Shown piece by piece: positions 8,002 to 18,812 of a DNA stretch of 64,000 nt (position 1 is the stretch's first letter; every line of letters starts with the position of its first letter). Origin of the DNA: Erwinia tasmaniensis Et1/99 (GTDB lineage Bacteria; Pseudomonadota; Gammaproteobacteria; Enterobacterales; Enterobacteriaceae); assembly GCF_000026185.1 (NCBI RefSeq), contig NC_010694.1, forward strand, positions 3,720,001 to 3,784,000, read 5' to 3'. The notes under the pieces are model-generated. The model did no database searches and was not told the DNA's origin. It saw only the letters and a list, made by a program, of their open reading frames with translations. The position numbers and the translations under genes are program-made.

Positions 8002-9285
8002 TTGTTTCGCCAGGAAGCGCTTGATAACCAGAAAATGAAATGGCGCGGTAGGGCGCTCCTTCTCCCCGGTATTCCTTTCTGGATTATGGCGGGATTGTCT
8101 CTCTTCTTCATTATTGCTTTCCTGACCTTTGTTATCGTCGGCAGCTATAACAGGCGGGTGAATGTTACAGGTGAGATATCCACCTACCCCCGTGCAGCTA
8201 ACGTCTATTCTGCTGTCCGTGGGGTTGTGGTCAAACAATTCGTCAATGAAGGGGAGCTCATCAGAGCTGGCTCCCCTGTCTACCAAATCGACGTCAGTAA
8301 AAGCACCCGCAGCGGCGTGGTCAGTGACAACCAGTACAGGGATATTAATAACCAGCTGGCGCGTATCACTCAGATGATCAGCCGACTGGAAAGCAGCAAG
8401 AAAGACACCCTCGAGATGCTGGAAAAGCAGAAGGTGCAGTACACCCGAGCATTTCAGCATTCTAACGACATTATCCACCGTGCCCAGGAGGGGGTCCGCA
8501 TCATAAAGGAGAATATGGAGAATATGGAGAACTATCGACAATATCAGGCGAAAGGACTTATCAATAAGGATCAGCTGACCAATCAGGTGGCGCTGTATTA
8601 CCAGCAGCAAAATAGCCTACTGGGTCTGTCCGGACAAAACGAGCAAAATGCACGACAGATCACCGCGCTGGAAAGCCAGATCCACATCAAGGCAGCCGAC
8701 TATGACAATCAAATTTACCAGATGGAGCTGCAGCGTTACGAACGACAGAAAGAGCTGCTTAACATCGATGCAGACGGCGCGATCATCGTGCGTGTGCTGA
8801 CCGATGGCCGCATCGATTCACTCAGCGTCACGGTCGGGCAAATGGTCAATGCGGGCGACAGCCTGCTGCAGCTCACCCCGCACAACGTGGACCATTACTC
8901 CCTGATCCTCTGGGTACCTAATGACGCCATCCCCTACATCAACGCGGGCGATCGGGTCAATATTCGCTATGAAGCTTTCCCGGCAGAGAAATTCGGCCAG
9001 TTCGCCGGTACCGTATCCGTCATATCAAAAACGCCAGCCTCACCGCAGGAGATGATGACCTGGCAGGGCGCGCCCAGGGACGCACCGACGGCTGCCATCC
9101 CCTACTACAAGGTGATCGTCAGGCCGGAAAAGCAGAGCGTTGCGTACGGCGGTAAGCACCTGAGCCTGGAAAATGGCATGAAGGCGCATAGCACCCTGTT
9201 TCTTGAAAAAAGGAAAATCTATCAATGGATGTTGTCGCCGTTCTACGATATGAAACACAGCGCGCAGGGGCTGGTGAATGAGTAA
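8002..9285 (+). CDS. cvaA: CvaA-like microcin secretion adaptor (HlyD family)
   Basis: 427 residues. A single membrane anchor lies at about residues 24-50, followed by a biotinyl/lipoyl-like segment, a long coiled-coil hairpin (about 105-250), and a C-terminal beta domain. Many stretches match the colicin V adaptor CvaA as I remember it: the start [49 protein letters not shown], and the end [16 protein letters not shown]. The start codon is TTG at 8002, supported by AGGAG at 7988-7992. The protein links the inner-membrane ABC exporter to an outer-membrane TolC channel, which is supplied from elsewhere in the chromosome. It overlaps the next gene by eight bases. Confidence 0.93.
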   Translation: MFRQEALDNQKMKWRGRALLLPGIPFWIMAGLSLFFIIAFLTFVIVGSYNRRVNVTGEISTYPRAANVYSAVRGVVVKQFVNEGELIRAGSPVYQIDVSKSTRSGVVSDNQYRDINNQLARITQMISRLESSKKDTLEMLEKQKVQYTRAFQHSNDIIHRAQEGVRIIKENMENMENYRQYQAKGLINKDQLTNQVALYYQQQNSLLGLSGQNEQNARQITALESQIHIKAADYDNQIYQMELQRYERQKELLNIDADGAIIVRVLTDGRIDSLSVTVGQMVNAGDSLLQLTPHNVDHYSLILWVPNDAIPYINAGDRVNIRYEAFPAEKFGQFAGTVSVISKTPASPQEMMTWQGAPRDAPTAAIPYYKVIVRPEKQSVAYGGKHLSLENGMKAHSTLFLEKRKIYQWMLSPFYDMKHSAQGLVNE

Positions 9286-11383
9286 GCTCCGCTTAAAAAC
9301 ATTGATTGACCAACTGGACATGCGCTTACGTCGCCGCGTCCCGTTGATCCATCAAACCGAATCTTCGGAGTGCGGACTGGCCTGCCTCGCGATGATCTGC
9401 GGACACTTTGGCAAAAACGTCGATCTGATCGCATTACGTCGACAGTTTTGTCTGTCGACGCGTGGCACTACGCTGTCCGGCCTAATCGGTATCGCCGATC
9501 GGATGGGTCTGGTCACGCGCCCGCTGTCACTGGATCTCGGCGATCTCGGCGCACTTAAACTTCCCTGCATACTGCACTGGAACTTCAACCATTTTGTGGT
9601 GCTGGTAAGCATCAGGCGCAACGGGGTGGTACTGCACGACCCGGCTCGCGGGCGTCGGATTGTGAGTCAAGCCGAACTGTCGCAAAGCTTTACTGGCGTG
9701 GCGCTCGAGTCATGGCCAGGCAGCGATTTCACCGCCGACACCCTGCGTAGCCGCTTAAGCCTGCGTACGCTGATTGGCAGTGTGCACGGCCTGAAAGGTG
9801 TGCTCGGCAAAATATTTTGTCTGTCACTGGTGATCGAAGCCATTAATCTGGTGATGCCGATCGGCACACAACTGGTGATGGATCATGCGCTGCCTTCCGG
9901 CGATCGCGGCCTGCTGACCCTGATCTGTGCCGGATTAATGATGTTCATCCTGCTGCGGGTGGCTGTCAGCATGGTGCGCGCCTGGTCTTCTCTGGTGATG
10001 TCGACATTGATCAAAGTTCAGTGGCAGTCGGGACTGTTTAACCACCTGCTACGTCTGCCGCTGGCCTATTTTGAACGGCGAAAGCTGGGTGACATCCAGT
10101 CGCGCTTCGGTTCGTTGGATGCGCTTCGCAGTACGTTCACCAACAGCATCGTCGGCGCCATCATGGACAGCATCATGGTTATCGGCGTGCTGGTAATGAT
10201 GGTTCTCTATGGAGGCTGGCTGAGCGGAATAGTGGTCGCCTTTACCGCCCTGTACGTGCTGTTGCGCCTGCTGACCTACAGTTATTATCGGCAACTGTCC
10301 GAGGAGTCGCTGGTGAGGAGTGCCCGGGCCAGTTCGTATTTTATGGAAACACTGTACGGCATCGCCACGATCAAGATGCAGGGCATGGCGGAACGCCGAA
10401 GTACGCACTGGCTTAATCTTGAAATCGACAGTGTTAATACCGATATCCGGGTCAACAAAATGGATATGCTGTTTGGTGGTATCAACACTTTTTTCGCAGC
10501 CTGTGATCAGGTGGTGATCCTGTGGCTCGGCATCAGCCTGGTGATCGACAATCAGATGACTATGGGTATGTTCGTCGCATTTGGCGCTTTCCGTGGGCAG
10601 TTCTCTGACCGGATCGGTTCACTGACAGAGTTTTTGCTGCGGTTGCGCATGATGAGCCTGCACAACGAACGTATTGCCGATATCGCCCTGCATCCGCCGG
10701 AGATGCGCAAACCCGACCTTCCCTACAAGGCCGAACTGAAGCCGGCTTCGCTGACTACGCGCGCGCTGATGTTCCGTTATGACAGCCAGTCGCCCGCCGT
10801 TTTCAGCGATCTGAACACCGCCATTGCACCGGGTGAAAACGTGGCTATCGTCGGGCCGTCCGGGGTGGGGAAAACCACACTAATGAAGGTATTGTGTGGG
10901 TTATTTACGCCAGATGGCGGCGAAATCAAGGTAAACGGTACTGATATTCAGCAATTGGGTATCAATAACTATCACAAGATGATCGCCTGTGTGATGCAGG
11001 ACGACAGGCTATTCTCCGGTTCTGTGCGGGATAATATATGCGGTTTTACGGATGAGATGGATGAAGAGTGGATGCAGGAGTGTGCCAGGATCAGCTACCT
11101 GCATGAGGTCATCATGCACATGCCAATGGGATATGAAACGTTTATCGGTGAACTGGGGGAAGGCTTATCCGGCGGCCAGAAGCAACGCCTGTTCATTGCA
11201 CGGGCACTTTACAAAAAACCTGGGATCCTGTTTCTGGATGAGGCAACCAGCGCGCTGGACAAGGAAAGTGAGGATGCAGTGAATCAGGCCATCAAAAGCC
11301 TCAGCATTACGCGGATTATCATCGCTCACCGTGAAACGACAATAGCCTCGGCAGACAGAGTGATAACACTGGTTGGGGAATAA
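9278..11383 (+). CDS. cvaB: CvaB-like peptidase-containing ABC exporter for the microcin
   Basis: 701 residues, the family length. Residues about 20-150 are a C39 peptidase domain with Cys32 (ECGLAC), His105 (NFNHFVV) and Asp121 (LHDPARG) at exactly the positions known for CvaB. This domain cleaves the leader after Gly-Gly. A six-helix transmembrane domain follows (about 160-440). The ATPase domain has Walker [10 protein letters not shown] (about 526-534), the signature LSGGQKQR (about 630) and Walker [13 protein letters not shown] (about 650). All catalytic residues are present, so the exporter looks functional. It acts with the CvaA-like protein and TolC in the inner membrane. Confidence 0.95.
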   Translation: MSKLRLKTLIDQLDMRLRRRVPLIHQTESSECGLACLAMICGHFGKNVDLIALRRQFCLSTRGTTLSGLIGIADRMGLVTRPLSLDLGDLGALKLPCILHWNFNHFVVLVSIRRNGVVLHDPARGRRIVSQAELSQSFTGVALESWPGSDFTADTLRSRLSLRTLIGSVHGLKGVLGKIFCLSLVIEAINLVMPIGTQLVMDHALPSGDRGLLTLICAGLMMFILLRVAVSMVRAWSSLVMSTLIKVQWQSGLFNHLLRLPLAYFERRKLGDIQSRFGSLDALRSTFTNSIVGAIMDSIMVIGVLVMMVLYGGWLSGIVVAFTALYVLLRLLTYSYYRQLSEESLVRSARASSYFMETLYGIATIKMQGMAERRSTHWLNLEIDSVNTDIRVNKMDMLFGGINTFFAACDQVVILWLGISLVIDNQMTMGMFVAFGAFRGQFSDRIGSLTEFLLRLRMMSLHNERIADIALHPPEMRKPDLPYKAELKPASLTTRALMFRYDSQSPAVFSDLNTAIAPGENVAIVGPSGVGKTTLMKVLCGLFTPDGGEIKVNGTDIQQLGINNYHKMIACVMQDDRLFSGSVRDNICGFTDEMDEEWMQECARISYLHEVIMHMPMGYETFIGELGEGLSGGQKQRLFIARALYKKPGILFLDEATSALDKESEDAVNQAIKSLSITRIIIAHRETTIASADRVITLVGE

Positions 11384-11433
11384 ACGTACCTGATGTGGCT
11401 TTCCCCCGTCTGGCACTGTTTTTGCCATTCAAC

Positions 11434-11766
11434 TCAGTGATATTGGCGATGCCGGATGCGGTAATCGCGCGGCGTAATGTGGAAGTGTTTTTTGAAGACG
11501 CGCTGGAAACACTGCTGGGAAGAGAAGCCGAGCTCGGTTGAGATAGCCATAATACTTTTGGTTGAATTCACCAGGCTTTGCGCGGCCTGCTCAAGACGGC
11601 GTCCACGAATAAAGGTCGCCAGCGTGATCCCCTTTTGCGCCTTAAAAGCACGCTGCAAATGCCATTTCGAATAGCCCGATTTTGCCGCAACCGCTTCAAT
11701 ATTCAGCCCTTCTTCGATATGGCATTCGATCCAGTCGACGATGACATCAACAATTTCGTTTTTCAT
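11434..11766 (-). CDS. AraC-family regulator, MarA/SoxS-type single-domain
   Basis: 110 residues that are only the two helix-turn-helix units of the AraC family, as in SoxS, MarA and RamA. Typical segments are AAKSGYSKWHLQRAFK, IRGRRLEQAA and ELGFSSQQCFQRVFKKHF, and the end ITPRDYR. Such small activators usually control efflux, stress or permeability genes, and their own level is the signal. It converges with the microcin exporter and is divergent from the LysR gene at 11970. It is not clearly one of the named paralogues. About 200 AT-rich bases separate it from the LysR gene and should hold both promoters. Confidence 0.85.
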   Translation of the reverse strand: MKNEIVDVIVDWIECHIEEGLNIEAVAAKSGYSKWHLQRAFKAQKGITLATFIRGRRLEQAAQSLVNSTKSIMAISTELGFSSQQCFQRVFKKHFHITPRDYRIRHRQYH

Positions 11767-11969
11767 TTTACTGCTCCGCGATATGGGTATTCCCCATCCT
11801 TTCCCTGATTTAAATGTAAAAATGTGCTTTATTATGTTGATTTTATTGAATTAAGTTTTGAGTTAAAAGAAAGCCATAAGATATCAATAAAACGTGGAAT
11901 GGATGTTATTAGAGTGTTTAAAATAGTTCAAATAGATAATATTAATCTCCTCTAATAGACTGGAACTAT

Positions 11970-12878
11970 ATGTCAGTAATGATGGATCTCAATCTGGTAC
12001 GGGTGTTTATCGCGATTTACGAAACCCGCAGCGTCAGCGGGGCCGCCGCACGACTGTTTATCACCCAGCCTTCCGCCAGCTACGCCTTAGCCCGGCTGCG
12101 GGTTGAGACAGATAACGAACTGTTTAAACGCAGTCGTAAAGGGATGCTGCCCACTCCGACCGCCAACCAGCTGTATGAAGTCTTTAAGAAATCAATTAGC
12201 GGGATTGAAAAAGCGGTCGCGGACACGCGTAGCTTTTCCCCGGAAACATCCTTTCACAGATTTCGCCTCGCCCTTTCCGATCTCGGCGAGCTTTTGCTGT
12301 TGCCCCGGCTGGTGAAGCACCTGCGCACCGTAGCCCCCAACGTGCGTCTGGAAGTGATCCCGGTAGAAATGCACAAAATGGATGAATGGCTGCTGACAGG
12401 CCATATCGATGCCGCGCTATGTAGCCGCAACGAGCGCATTTCGCTGGCACAGCGCGATCGCATTATGGATGAGCGCTACGTCTGCCTGCTGAACAACCAG
12501 CATCCGCGTATTGGCGACACCCTGACGCTGCCCGCCTGGCTGAATGAGCAGCACATTATGGTGTCTGCCAGCAGCGGGCATTATATGGTGGAAGAGCGGA
12601 TTAAAGAGTACGGCTTCGAACGCCGTATTGCCCTGGAAGTGCCGCACTTTGCGGCGCTGGGCGAACTGATAGCCAGCAGCGAACTGCTGGTGTTGCTGCC
12701 TTTCAGCGCGGCGAAGGTCTACGCCGCGCGCGGCAATGGCCGCATCGTCGAACTGCCCTTCGAACTGCCCAATCTTGAGGTTTATCTCTACGGCCACCCT
12801 GAAATTGGCGATATCACCGCCAAAACCTGGTTCTACAACACGTTGAAAAACGCCTGCCCGCTATTGATGGAACCTTAG
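11970..12878 (+). CDS. LysR-family transcriptional regulator
   Basis: 302 residues. The helix-turn-helix region contains RSVSGAAARLFITQPSASYALARLR and LFKRSRKGMLPT, the form seen in the NodD/LinR-like branch. The C-terminal 200 residues form the effector-binding domain. The stop codon is directly followed by the end of the convergent siderophore-interacting protein gene (12879). Its effector and targets are unknown. An alternative start is the ATG at 11979 or 11982, which would remove three or four residues. Confidence 0.88.
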   Translation: MSVMMDLNLVRVFIAIYETRSVSGAAARLFITQPSASYALARLRVETDNELFKRSRKGMLPTPTANQLYEVFKKSISGIEKAVADTRSFSPETSFHRFRLALSDLGELLLLPRLVKHLRTVAPNVRLEVIPVEMHKMDEWLLTGHIDAALCSRNERISLAQRDRIMDERYVCLLNNQHPRIGDTLTLPAWLNEQHIMVSASSGHYMVEERIKEYGFERRIALEVPHFAALGELIASSELLVLLPFSAAKVYAARGNGRIVELPFELPNLEVYLYGHPEIGDITAKTWFYNTLKNACPLLMEP

Positions 12879-13781
12879 TTAGCATTTGCGCCGGGGGCCG
12901 CGGCTCCAGTAAGCCATAAAGCTAATACATTCAGAAGACAGGCCGCGCTCGCCAATCAGATAGCGCCGTACCTGTTTCACCGCGCTGGACTCGGCGGCCA
13001 CCCAGCCGTGAAAACAGGTATCGGCCCCGGCAGCACGATCCCACAGCAGGTCGCCCTCATCGCCCTCTGACAGCTCCTGACGCTCCATCGCCGCCGCTGG
13101 CAGTACCACATGCTGCCTGACCGCATTCAGCATCGCTTCACCGTGCGCCGCGCCGCTCTCGTCGCGCGGCAGCCAGTGAATATCGGCAAAGCGATATTGA
13201 CTCAGATCGATACAGTCAGCGCGTTTCGGCAGCTCAAGAAACATTTGCAGCGGCGGCGGATTGCGCCATTGCGCCAGCTGTTCGAGGATGGCCTTTGCCG
13301 CCGGAAATGCGGTTTCATCAGCCACCACCAGCGCCCGCTCAACGTCGCGGTGCGGGTTCCACTCGTAGCCGCCGCTGTCGGTGGTACAGGCACCGTTTGG
13401 CGCGATAATCTGTAAAGGATCGCCCGGCTGCGCCGCCAGCGCCCACGCAGACGCCGGCCCATCCGTTCCGTGCATGACGAACTCCACTTCAAACTCGCCG
13501 GCCTGCGCATTGACGTGGCGCAGGGTGTAGGTTCGCGCAATCGGGCGGAGTTCTGTCGGCATGGCACAGACGGTTTCCCACCAGGATTTTATGCCACACA
13601 GCGCCGAAGGCGTGCCGTTGCGCGATGGGAACAGCAGCTTGATACGCTGGTCTGGTGCCTCCATCTTCATCTGGCGCACGTCATCACCGCTGAACACACA
13701 GCACAGCATCGAAGGAGAAAGTACCTGCTTACGCGCCAGCACTACGTTGAATAAGCGATACTCCTGAACATCTGCCATCAT
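12879..13781 (-). CDS. Siderophore-interacting protein (NAD(P)H-dependent ferric-siderophore reductase, ViuB/YqjH type)
   Basis: 300 residues. The FAD-binding motif RTYTLR is present (about residue 83), followed by the DGPASAWA region and the reductase half with VVADETAFPAAKAIL, in which such proteins bind NAD(P)H. It ends with the family pattern FHGWVAAES...VRRYLIGERGLSSE...YWSRG. In the cytoplasm these flavoproteins reduce ferric siderophores to release iron. A Fur-box-like sequence lies 70-95 bp upstream, so iron repression is likely. No siderophore synthesis or receptor gene adjoins it. Confidence 0.92.
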   Translation of the reverse strand: MMADVQEYRLFNVVLARKQVLSPSMLCCVFSGDDVRQMKMEAPDQRIKLLFPSRNGTPSALCGIKSWWETVCAMPTELRPIARTYTLRHVNAQAGEFEVEFVMHGTDGPASAWALAAQPGDPLQIIAPNGACTTDSGGYEWNPHRDVERALVVADETAFPAAKAILEQLAQWRNPPPLQMFLELPKRADCIDLSQYRFADIHWLPRDESGAAHGEAMLNAVRQHVVLPAAAMERQELSEGDEGDLLWDRAAGADTCFHGWVAAESSAVKQVRRYLIGERGLSSECISFMAYWSRGPRRKC

Positions 13782-13850
13782 TCCGCCTTATAAACCTGGA
13801 AACCCCGCACGTCGTACCACGCGCCTGAAGGGGCAAAGAATAGCAAAGCC

Positions 13851-13876
13851 AAATGATAATGAGAATGAGAATGAGG
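13851..13876. promoter_or_regulatory. Fur box upstream of the siderophore-interacting protein gene
   Basis: The sequence GATAATGAGAATGAGAATGA (13855-13874) fits the repeated hexamer form of the Fur site (GATAAT/GAGAAT units). It lies between the siderophore-interacting protein gene and the divergent acetyltransferase-like gene, so it may act on both. Confidence 0.75.
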
Positions 13877-13968
13877 TCTCTTTACCCACGTGCGGTGCAG
13901 AACCGATTGATCGCCGGGCTAAAAACGTTCAACGTAGCGTTTCACTGTAATCGATGCGGAGCACACCG

Positions 13969-15096
13969 ATGTCCCTGACTCTCCTGACCCGGTTGGCCGA
14001 TATTCCGGCCAGCCAGTGGGATGCTCTGACCCCCAACGAGCAGCCCTTCCTGCGTCATGCTTTTCTTAATGCGCTGGAGGAGAGCGGCTCGGTGAGCCGC
14101 GCCAGCGGCTGGCTGCCGCAGCACCTGCTGTGGATTGAAGATGGCGCTCCGCGCGCGGCGCTGCCCGGCTACGCGAAAAGCCATTCGATGGGCGAGTACG
14201 TGTTCGATCAGGGCTGGGCGGAAGCCTGCCAGCGCGCCGGACTGCCTTATTATCCGAAATGGCTGTCGGCGGTTCCTTTCAGTCCGGTGAGCGGCGCACG
14301 GCTGCTGGGCGATGATGCCGCCGCCGCACGGCTGTTGCGGGCGCTGCCCGGCTTTCTGGATGCAGGGCAGCTGCACAGTGCGCATATAAACTTCAGCGAT
14401 CGGCGCATGCACCCGCTGTTGCAGCAGGATCAACGCTGGCTGCTGCGTCTTGGCTGCCAGTACCACTGGCACAACCCCGGCTACCGCGACTTTCAGGACT
14501 TTCTTGATACCCTCACCTCGCGCAAGCGCAAGCAGCTACGCAAAGAGCGCCAGCTGGTAGCGGGCCAGGGCGTGGAGTTTATCTGGTATCAGGGCGCGGA
14601 ACTGAGCGAAGCGCAGTGGGACTTTATCTATACCTGCTACGCCAATACCTACCGTGTGCGCGGCCGCCAGCCCTATCTCACCCGGCTGTTCTTCAGTTTA
14701 CTGGCAGAGCGGATGCCCGCCGCCATCCGCGTGGTTATCGCCAGCCGACAGGGCCATACGCTGGCGATGGCTTTCAGCCTGGTAGACGGCGAGACCTTCT
14801 ATGGCCGCTACTGGGGATGCCTGGAAGAGTACAACCGCCTGCATTTTGAGACCTGTTTTTACCAGGGTATGGAATATGCCATAGCGCACGGACTGGCGCG
14901 TTTCGATGCCGGAGCACAGGGTGAACATAAGCTGATCCGTGGCTTCGAGCCGGTTCTGACCGAATCCTGGCATCTGCTGCGCCATCCGGGCCTGCACGAC
15001 GCGGTCGCCCGCTTTCTGCACCAGGAGCGCGACGGCATCCGTGCCTGGGCCGTTGAGGCGCGTGAAGCGCTGCCCTATCGTCTCTCAACACCATAA
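13969..15096 (+). CDS. GNAT-like protein of the peptidogalycan/DUF482 (COG3146) family
   Basis: About 375 residues. Features of this family are visible: PKWLSAVPFSPVSGARLL, the tract SRKRKQLRKER, YANTYRVRGRQPYLTRLFF, and the C-terminal GAQGEHKLIRGFEP. Members have two GNAT-like folds related to FemX-type aminoacyl transferases, but their substrate is not known. The ATG at 13969 is chosen because GCGGAG precedes it; an upstream ATG at 13954 lacks such a site. The Fur-type site upstream of the divergent gene could also affect it. Confidence 0.85.
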   Translation: MSLTLLTRLADIPASQWDALTPNEQPFLRHAFLNALEESGSVSRASGWLPQHLLWIEDGAPRAALPGYAKSHSMGEYVFDQGWAEACQRAGLPYYPKWLSAVPFSPVSGARLLGDDAAAARLLRALPGFLDAGQLHSAHINFSDRRMHPLLQQDQRWLLRLGCQYHWHNPGYRDFQDFLDTLTSRKRKQLRKERQLVAGQGVEFIWYQGAELSEAQWDFIYTCYANTYRVRGRQPYLTRLFFSLLAERMPAAIRVVIASRQGHTLAMAFSLVDGETFYGRYWGCLEEYNRLHFETCFYQGMEYAIAHGLARFDAGAQGEHKLIRGFEPVLTESWHLLRHPGLHDAVARFLHQERDGIRAWAVEAREALPYRLSTP

Positions 15097-15127
15097 AATC
15101 AAGCCATGCCCAGCCAGCCGGGCCGGG

Positions 15128-16963
15128 TCATAACGCCTCGCCGACAAATCCCCCGGTTTGGTGCCGCCACAGGCGCGCATACAGCCCGCCGTGCGCCAGC
15201 AGTTCACTGTGGGTGCCGATTTCGGCAATCCGGCCCTGCTCCAGCACCACCAGCCTGTCCATGCGGGCGATAGTGGAGAGGCGGTGGGCAATGGCGATCA
15301 CCGTTTTGTCGCCCATCAGGTTTTCCAGGCTCTCCTGGATCGCCGCCTCCACTTCAGAATCCAGCGCCGACGTGGCCTCATCCATGATCAGAATCGGGGC
15401 ATCTTTCAGCAGCACGCGCGCAATGGCGATACGCTGGCGCTGCCCGCCGGAGAGCTTCACCCCGCGCTCACCCACATGGGCGTCCAGCCCGGTACGCCCC
15501 TGCGGGTCGGACAGCAGCGGAATAAACTCATCCGCTTTCGCCCGGTGGATCGCCTGCTGTAACTCGTCTTCGCTGGCGTTCGGGCGGCCATACAGCAGGT
15601 TGTCACGAATTGAGCGGTGCAACAGCGAGGTATCCTGAGTGATCATGCCAATCTGCGCACGCAGGCTCTCCTGGCTGACGTCGGCAATGTTCTGCCCGTC
15701 GATGGTAATACGCCCGCCGTTCAGGTCATAAAGCCGCAGCAGCAGATTAACCAGCGTCGATTTCCCGGCGCCGGAAGGGCCAATCAGCCCAATTTTTTCG
15801 CCGGGCCGGATGGTCAGCTGTAGGTTGTCGATCACCGTACGCTCGCCGCCGTAGTTGAAGTCAACGGCGTCAAAATGGATCTCGCCCTTCTCCACCCGCA
15901 GCGCCGGGGCCTGATCTTTATCACTGACGTTAACCGGTTGGGCAATGGTTTTCAGGCCGTCCTGCACCATGCCGATATTCTCGAAAATGCCGTTCACCAC
16001 CCACATAATCCAGCCGGACATATTGACGATGCGGATCACCAGCCCAGTGGCCAGCGCAATGGCCCCCACGCTCAGCAGCGACTGTGTCCACAGCCACAGC
16101 GCCAGCCCGGTCGTACTGACAATCAGCAGGCCGTTCAGCGTGGTGACCACCACGTCCATGCCGGTGACCATCCGTCCCTGGTTGCGCGTTTTGATCGTCT
16201 GATCGCCAATCGCCTCACGCGCGTTCTGGCGCTCCAGGTCGCTGTGGGCGAACAGCTTCAGGGTGGCGATATTGGTGTAGCCGTCAACAATGAAGCCCAT
16301 CAGGCGCGAGCGGGAATCGGAAGAGGCCACCGAACGCGCTTTGACGCGCGGCACAAAGTAGCGCAGACAGAGAATATAGCCAACGATCCAGATAATCAGC
16401 GGGATGGTCAGGCGCCAGTCGGCCTCGGCGAACAGCACCAGGGTGGTGATGGCGTAGATCAGCACGTGCCACAGGGCATCCACCGCCTGCACCGCCGAGT
16501 CGCGCAGCGCGTTGCCGGTTTGCATAATGCGCTGGGCGATACGCCCGGCAAAGTCGTTCTGGAAGAAGTTCTGGCTCTGACGCAGCACGTAATTATGATG
16601 TTGCCAGCGGATCATGCTGGTCATACCGGGGTTAATCGTCTGGTGAACCAGCAGATCGTGCAGGCCGATAAACAGCGGCCGCAGCAGCAGCGCCACCGCC
16701 GCCATCCACAGCAGTTCACCGCCGTGATCGCTAAAAAAGGTCACGGCAGGACCGACATTCACCAGGTCAATAATCCGGCTAAGGTAGCGGAACAGCGCCA
16801 CTTCGATTAATGAGGCAATAAGTCCGATCGCCAGCAGCAGCGCGAAGCTCGGCCATACCTGGCGCAGATAGAACAGATAAAACGCCCAGATGCGGTCAGG
16901 CGGCGTGTCGGCCGGGGCATCCTTGAAGATATCGATGATCCTTTCAAAACGGCGATACGGCAT
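15128..16963 (-). CDS. ABC transporter, fused permease and ATPase (exporter type)
   Basis: 611 residues. The N-terminal half has about six membrane segments (residues about 35-330). The C-terminal half carries Walker A GPSGAGKST, Q-loop TQDTSLLHRSIRDNLLYGR, the signature LSGGQRQRIAIARVL, Walker [15 protein letters not shown] and the switch AIAHRLST. This is the layout of MsbA/MdlB-like half-size exporters that work as dimers in the inner membrane. The substrate is unknown. It is convergent with the acetyltransferase-like gene, and no partner gene adjoins it. Confidence 0.9.
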   Translation of the reverse strand: MPYRRFERIIDIFKDAPADTPPDRIWAFYLFYLRQVWPSFALLLAIGLIASLIEVALFRYLSRIIDLVNVGPAVTFFSDHGGELLWMAAVALLLRPLFIGLHDLLVHQTINPGMTSMIRWQHHNYVLRQSQNFFQNDFAGRIAQRIMQTGNALRDSAVQAVDALWHVLIYAITTLVLFAEADWRLTIPLIIWIVGYILCLRYFVPRVKARSVASSDSRSRLMGFIVDGYTNIATLKLFAHSDLERQNAREAIGDQTIKTRNQGRMVTGMDVVVTTLNGLLIVSTTGLALWLWTQSLLSVGAIALATGLVIRIVNMSGWIMWVVNGIFENIGMVQDGLKTIAQPVNVSDKDQAPALRVEKGEIHFDAVDFNYGGERTVIDNLQLTIRPGEKIGLIGPSGAGKSTLVNLLLRLYDLNGGRITIDGQNIADVSQESLRAQIGMITQDTSLLHRSIRDNLLYGRPNASEDELQQAIHRAKADEFIPLLSDPQGRTGLDAHVGERGVKLSGGQRQRIAIARVLLKDAPILIMDEATSALDSEVEAAIQESLENLMGDKTVIAIAHRLSTIARMDRLVVLEQGRIAEIGTHSELLAHGGLYARLWRHQTGGFVGEAL

Positions 16964-17198
16964 AAGGCAGGCTCACTTGCAGGTCAGTAAACCTAAAGCT
17001 TAGTGCATGAGTGGCACGGACAGAAGTCGACCACCGGGTTATGGCGAAAAATGGTTGCCATGGCAATCGTCAACCACGGCACCCTGTTTGAAAGACCGCT
17101 TGCCGCCCTGTCGTCTGAAATAACTTTCTCTTCCCCCCTGTTTCCTGGTCATAAAGTGCCGATAGTCTTTTTTTCACACAGAAGATCTGGATAAACGA

Positions 17199-18743
17199 AT
17201 GAAAATATCGACCCGTCTGATAGCAGGCTATGCCCTGCTAATTTTCATCTTTGTGCTCTGTTCTGCCATCGCCTGGAACGGCCTGAATAAGGCCCGTCAC
17301 GGCATGGATGAGGTGGTCAATCATCAAATGAAAAAAATGGTGCTGGCAAATGAAATGGGCACCGCCTTGCGAAACATGCTGGTCGAAGTCAGAAATATGG
17401 CGCTTTTCTCCGATCCCCAGGCGATAGCGTCAGAAGGGCAGCGTTTTCAGCAGCAGAAGTCGGTTTACCTGCAAAAGCGCGACGCGCTTGCCGCTATGAT
17501 CCGGGCGCATACCTCGCCAGAAGAACTGGAATTACTGGGTCGGGTGAGCGATAACGAAAAGGCCGCCCTGTCGGCGCTGGAAAATGCCGCCCGCATGGGG
17601 CAACAGCATCAGCTAGAAGGGTTCGCTGACTATCTGACCCAGGTGGTCAGACCCCCTCAACAGATTTTGGTCGCCAGCCTGAACAGCCTGACAAGCCTGC
17701 AAACCAAAGCGGCTGAAGACAAAGCGCAGGCAGACAGCGATGCCGCTCAGCACATTTTATTACTCCTTAGCGCACTGATTTTACTCTCCGTGGTGACAGC
17801 GGTGTGTATCTGTCTGTTCACTGTGCGGGTGTTGACGCGCCAGTTAGGCGGCGAGCCACGACAGGCGCAGCAGCTGGCTGCCGCTATTGCCAGTGGCGAT
17901 CTCACCACATCGATCGTATTACGCCGTCATGACGGCAGCAGCCTGCTTGCCTCGCTGGACGTGATGCAAGAGCGCCTGCGCAGTCTGGTGTCTCAGGTTA
18001 AGGAAGCCTCGGCTTCCGTTGCGCTAGCCTCCGACGAAATCGCCTCTGGGAATACGGAGCTGTCGTCACGAACCGAGCAGCAGGCGGCGGCGTTACAGGA
18101 AACCGCAGCCAGTATGGAACAGCTAACGGCCACCGTGAAAAGCAACGCCGCCGGGGCCCAGCAAACGGCGCAATCGGCCCGTGAGACCGCTAAGGCGGCG
18201 CGTGGCGGCGAGGCTGAAGTACGGCTTATGACTCAAACCATGAGTGACATCTCTCTGAGCGCCGTCAGGGTGAGCGATATCATCAGCGTTATCGAGGGGA
18301 TCGCCTTCCAGACCAATATTCTGGCGTTGAACGCCGCCGTCGAAGCGGCACGCGCAGGCGAACAGGGGCGAGGATTTGCGGTGGTCGCCGGTGAGGTGAG
18401 GACGCTGGCACAGCGCAGTGCGTTGGCAGCAAAAGAGATCAAAGAACTGATTGAACGAACCGTCGCGCAGGTGGAAAACGGCGCGACGCTCGCCCAAGGT
18501 ACCGGGCAAAGTATTGTGAACATCGTCGCCAGGGTCGGCGAGCTGGCCACCGCGATGGATGAGATAGCCCTTTCCTCTTCAGAACAGCTACAGGGCATTT
18601 CCCAGGTGAGCCTGGCGGTCAGTCAGATGGACGGCGTGACGCAGAATAATGCCACGCTGGTGGAGGAGTCATCCTCTGCTTCACAGTCTCTTTCTGCACA
18701 GGCGCATGCGCTACGCGGGATGGTGGAGCGCTTCAACGTGTAA
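17199..18743 (+). CDS. Methyl-accepting chemotaxis protein
   Basis: 514 residues. One membrane segment at about 8-27, a periplasmic four-helix ligand domain, a second membrane segment at about 190-208, a short HAMP-type linker, then the signalling domain. Its hairpin tip, [20 protein letters not shown] followed by [12 protein letters not shown], is fully conserved. The C-terminus ends VERFNV and lacks the NWETF-type pentapeptide, so adaptation enzymes are not tethered here. The ligand is unknown. It stands alone, preceded by about 235 bp with no gene, and is followed by a strong inverted repeat. Confidence 0.93.
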   Translation: MKISTRLIAGYALLIFIFVLCSAIAWNGLNKARHGMDEVVNHQMKKMVLANEMGTALRNMLVEVRNMALFSDPQAIASEGQRFQQQKSVYLQKRDALAAMIRAHTSPEELELLGRVSDNEKAALSALENAARMGQQHQLEGFADYLTQVVRPPQQILVASLNSLTSLQTKAAEDKAQADSDAAQHILLLLSALILLSVVTAVCICLFTVRVLTRQLGGEPRQAQQLAAAIASGDLTTSIVLRRHDGSSLLASLDVMQERLRSLVSQVKEASASVALASDEIASGNTELSSRTEQQAAALQETAASMEQLTATVKSNAAGAQQTAQSARETAKAARGGEAEVRLMTQTMSDISLSAVRVSDIISVIEGIAFQTNILALNAAVEAARAGEQGRGFAVVAGEVRTLAQRSALAAKEIKELIERTVAQVENGATLAQGTGQSIVNIVARVGELATAMDEIALSSSEQLQGISQVSLAVSQMDGVTQNNATLVEESSSASQSLSAQAHALRGMVERFNV

Positions 18744-18761
18744 ACGTCTGCCTGCTGCACG

Positions 18762-18797
18762 GTCAGGACGGCGTCATTTTTTTCGCACCGTCCTGAC
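18762..18797. terminator. Terminator-like inverted repeat between the chemoreceptor and SMP-30 genes
   Basis: GTCAGGACGG and CCGTCCTGAC form a perfect ten-base stem around a 16-base loop that contains a T-run. It stands between two convergent genes and could stop transcription in both directions. Confidence 0.6.
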
Positions 18798-18812
18798 GGC
18801 TTAACTGAGGGA

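Noticed and set aside
15875..16810. 311-codon open frame on the plus strand
   Set aside because: Antisense to the ABC exporter gene, with biased His/Gln/Arg/Asn composition and no family features.
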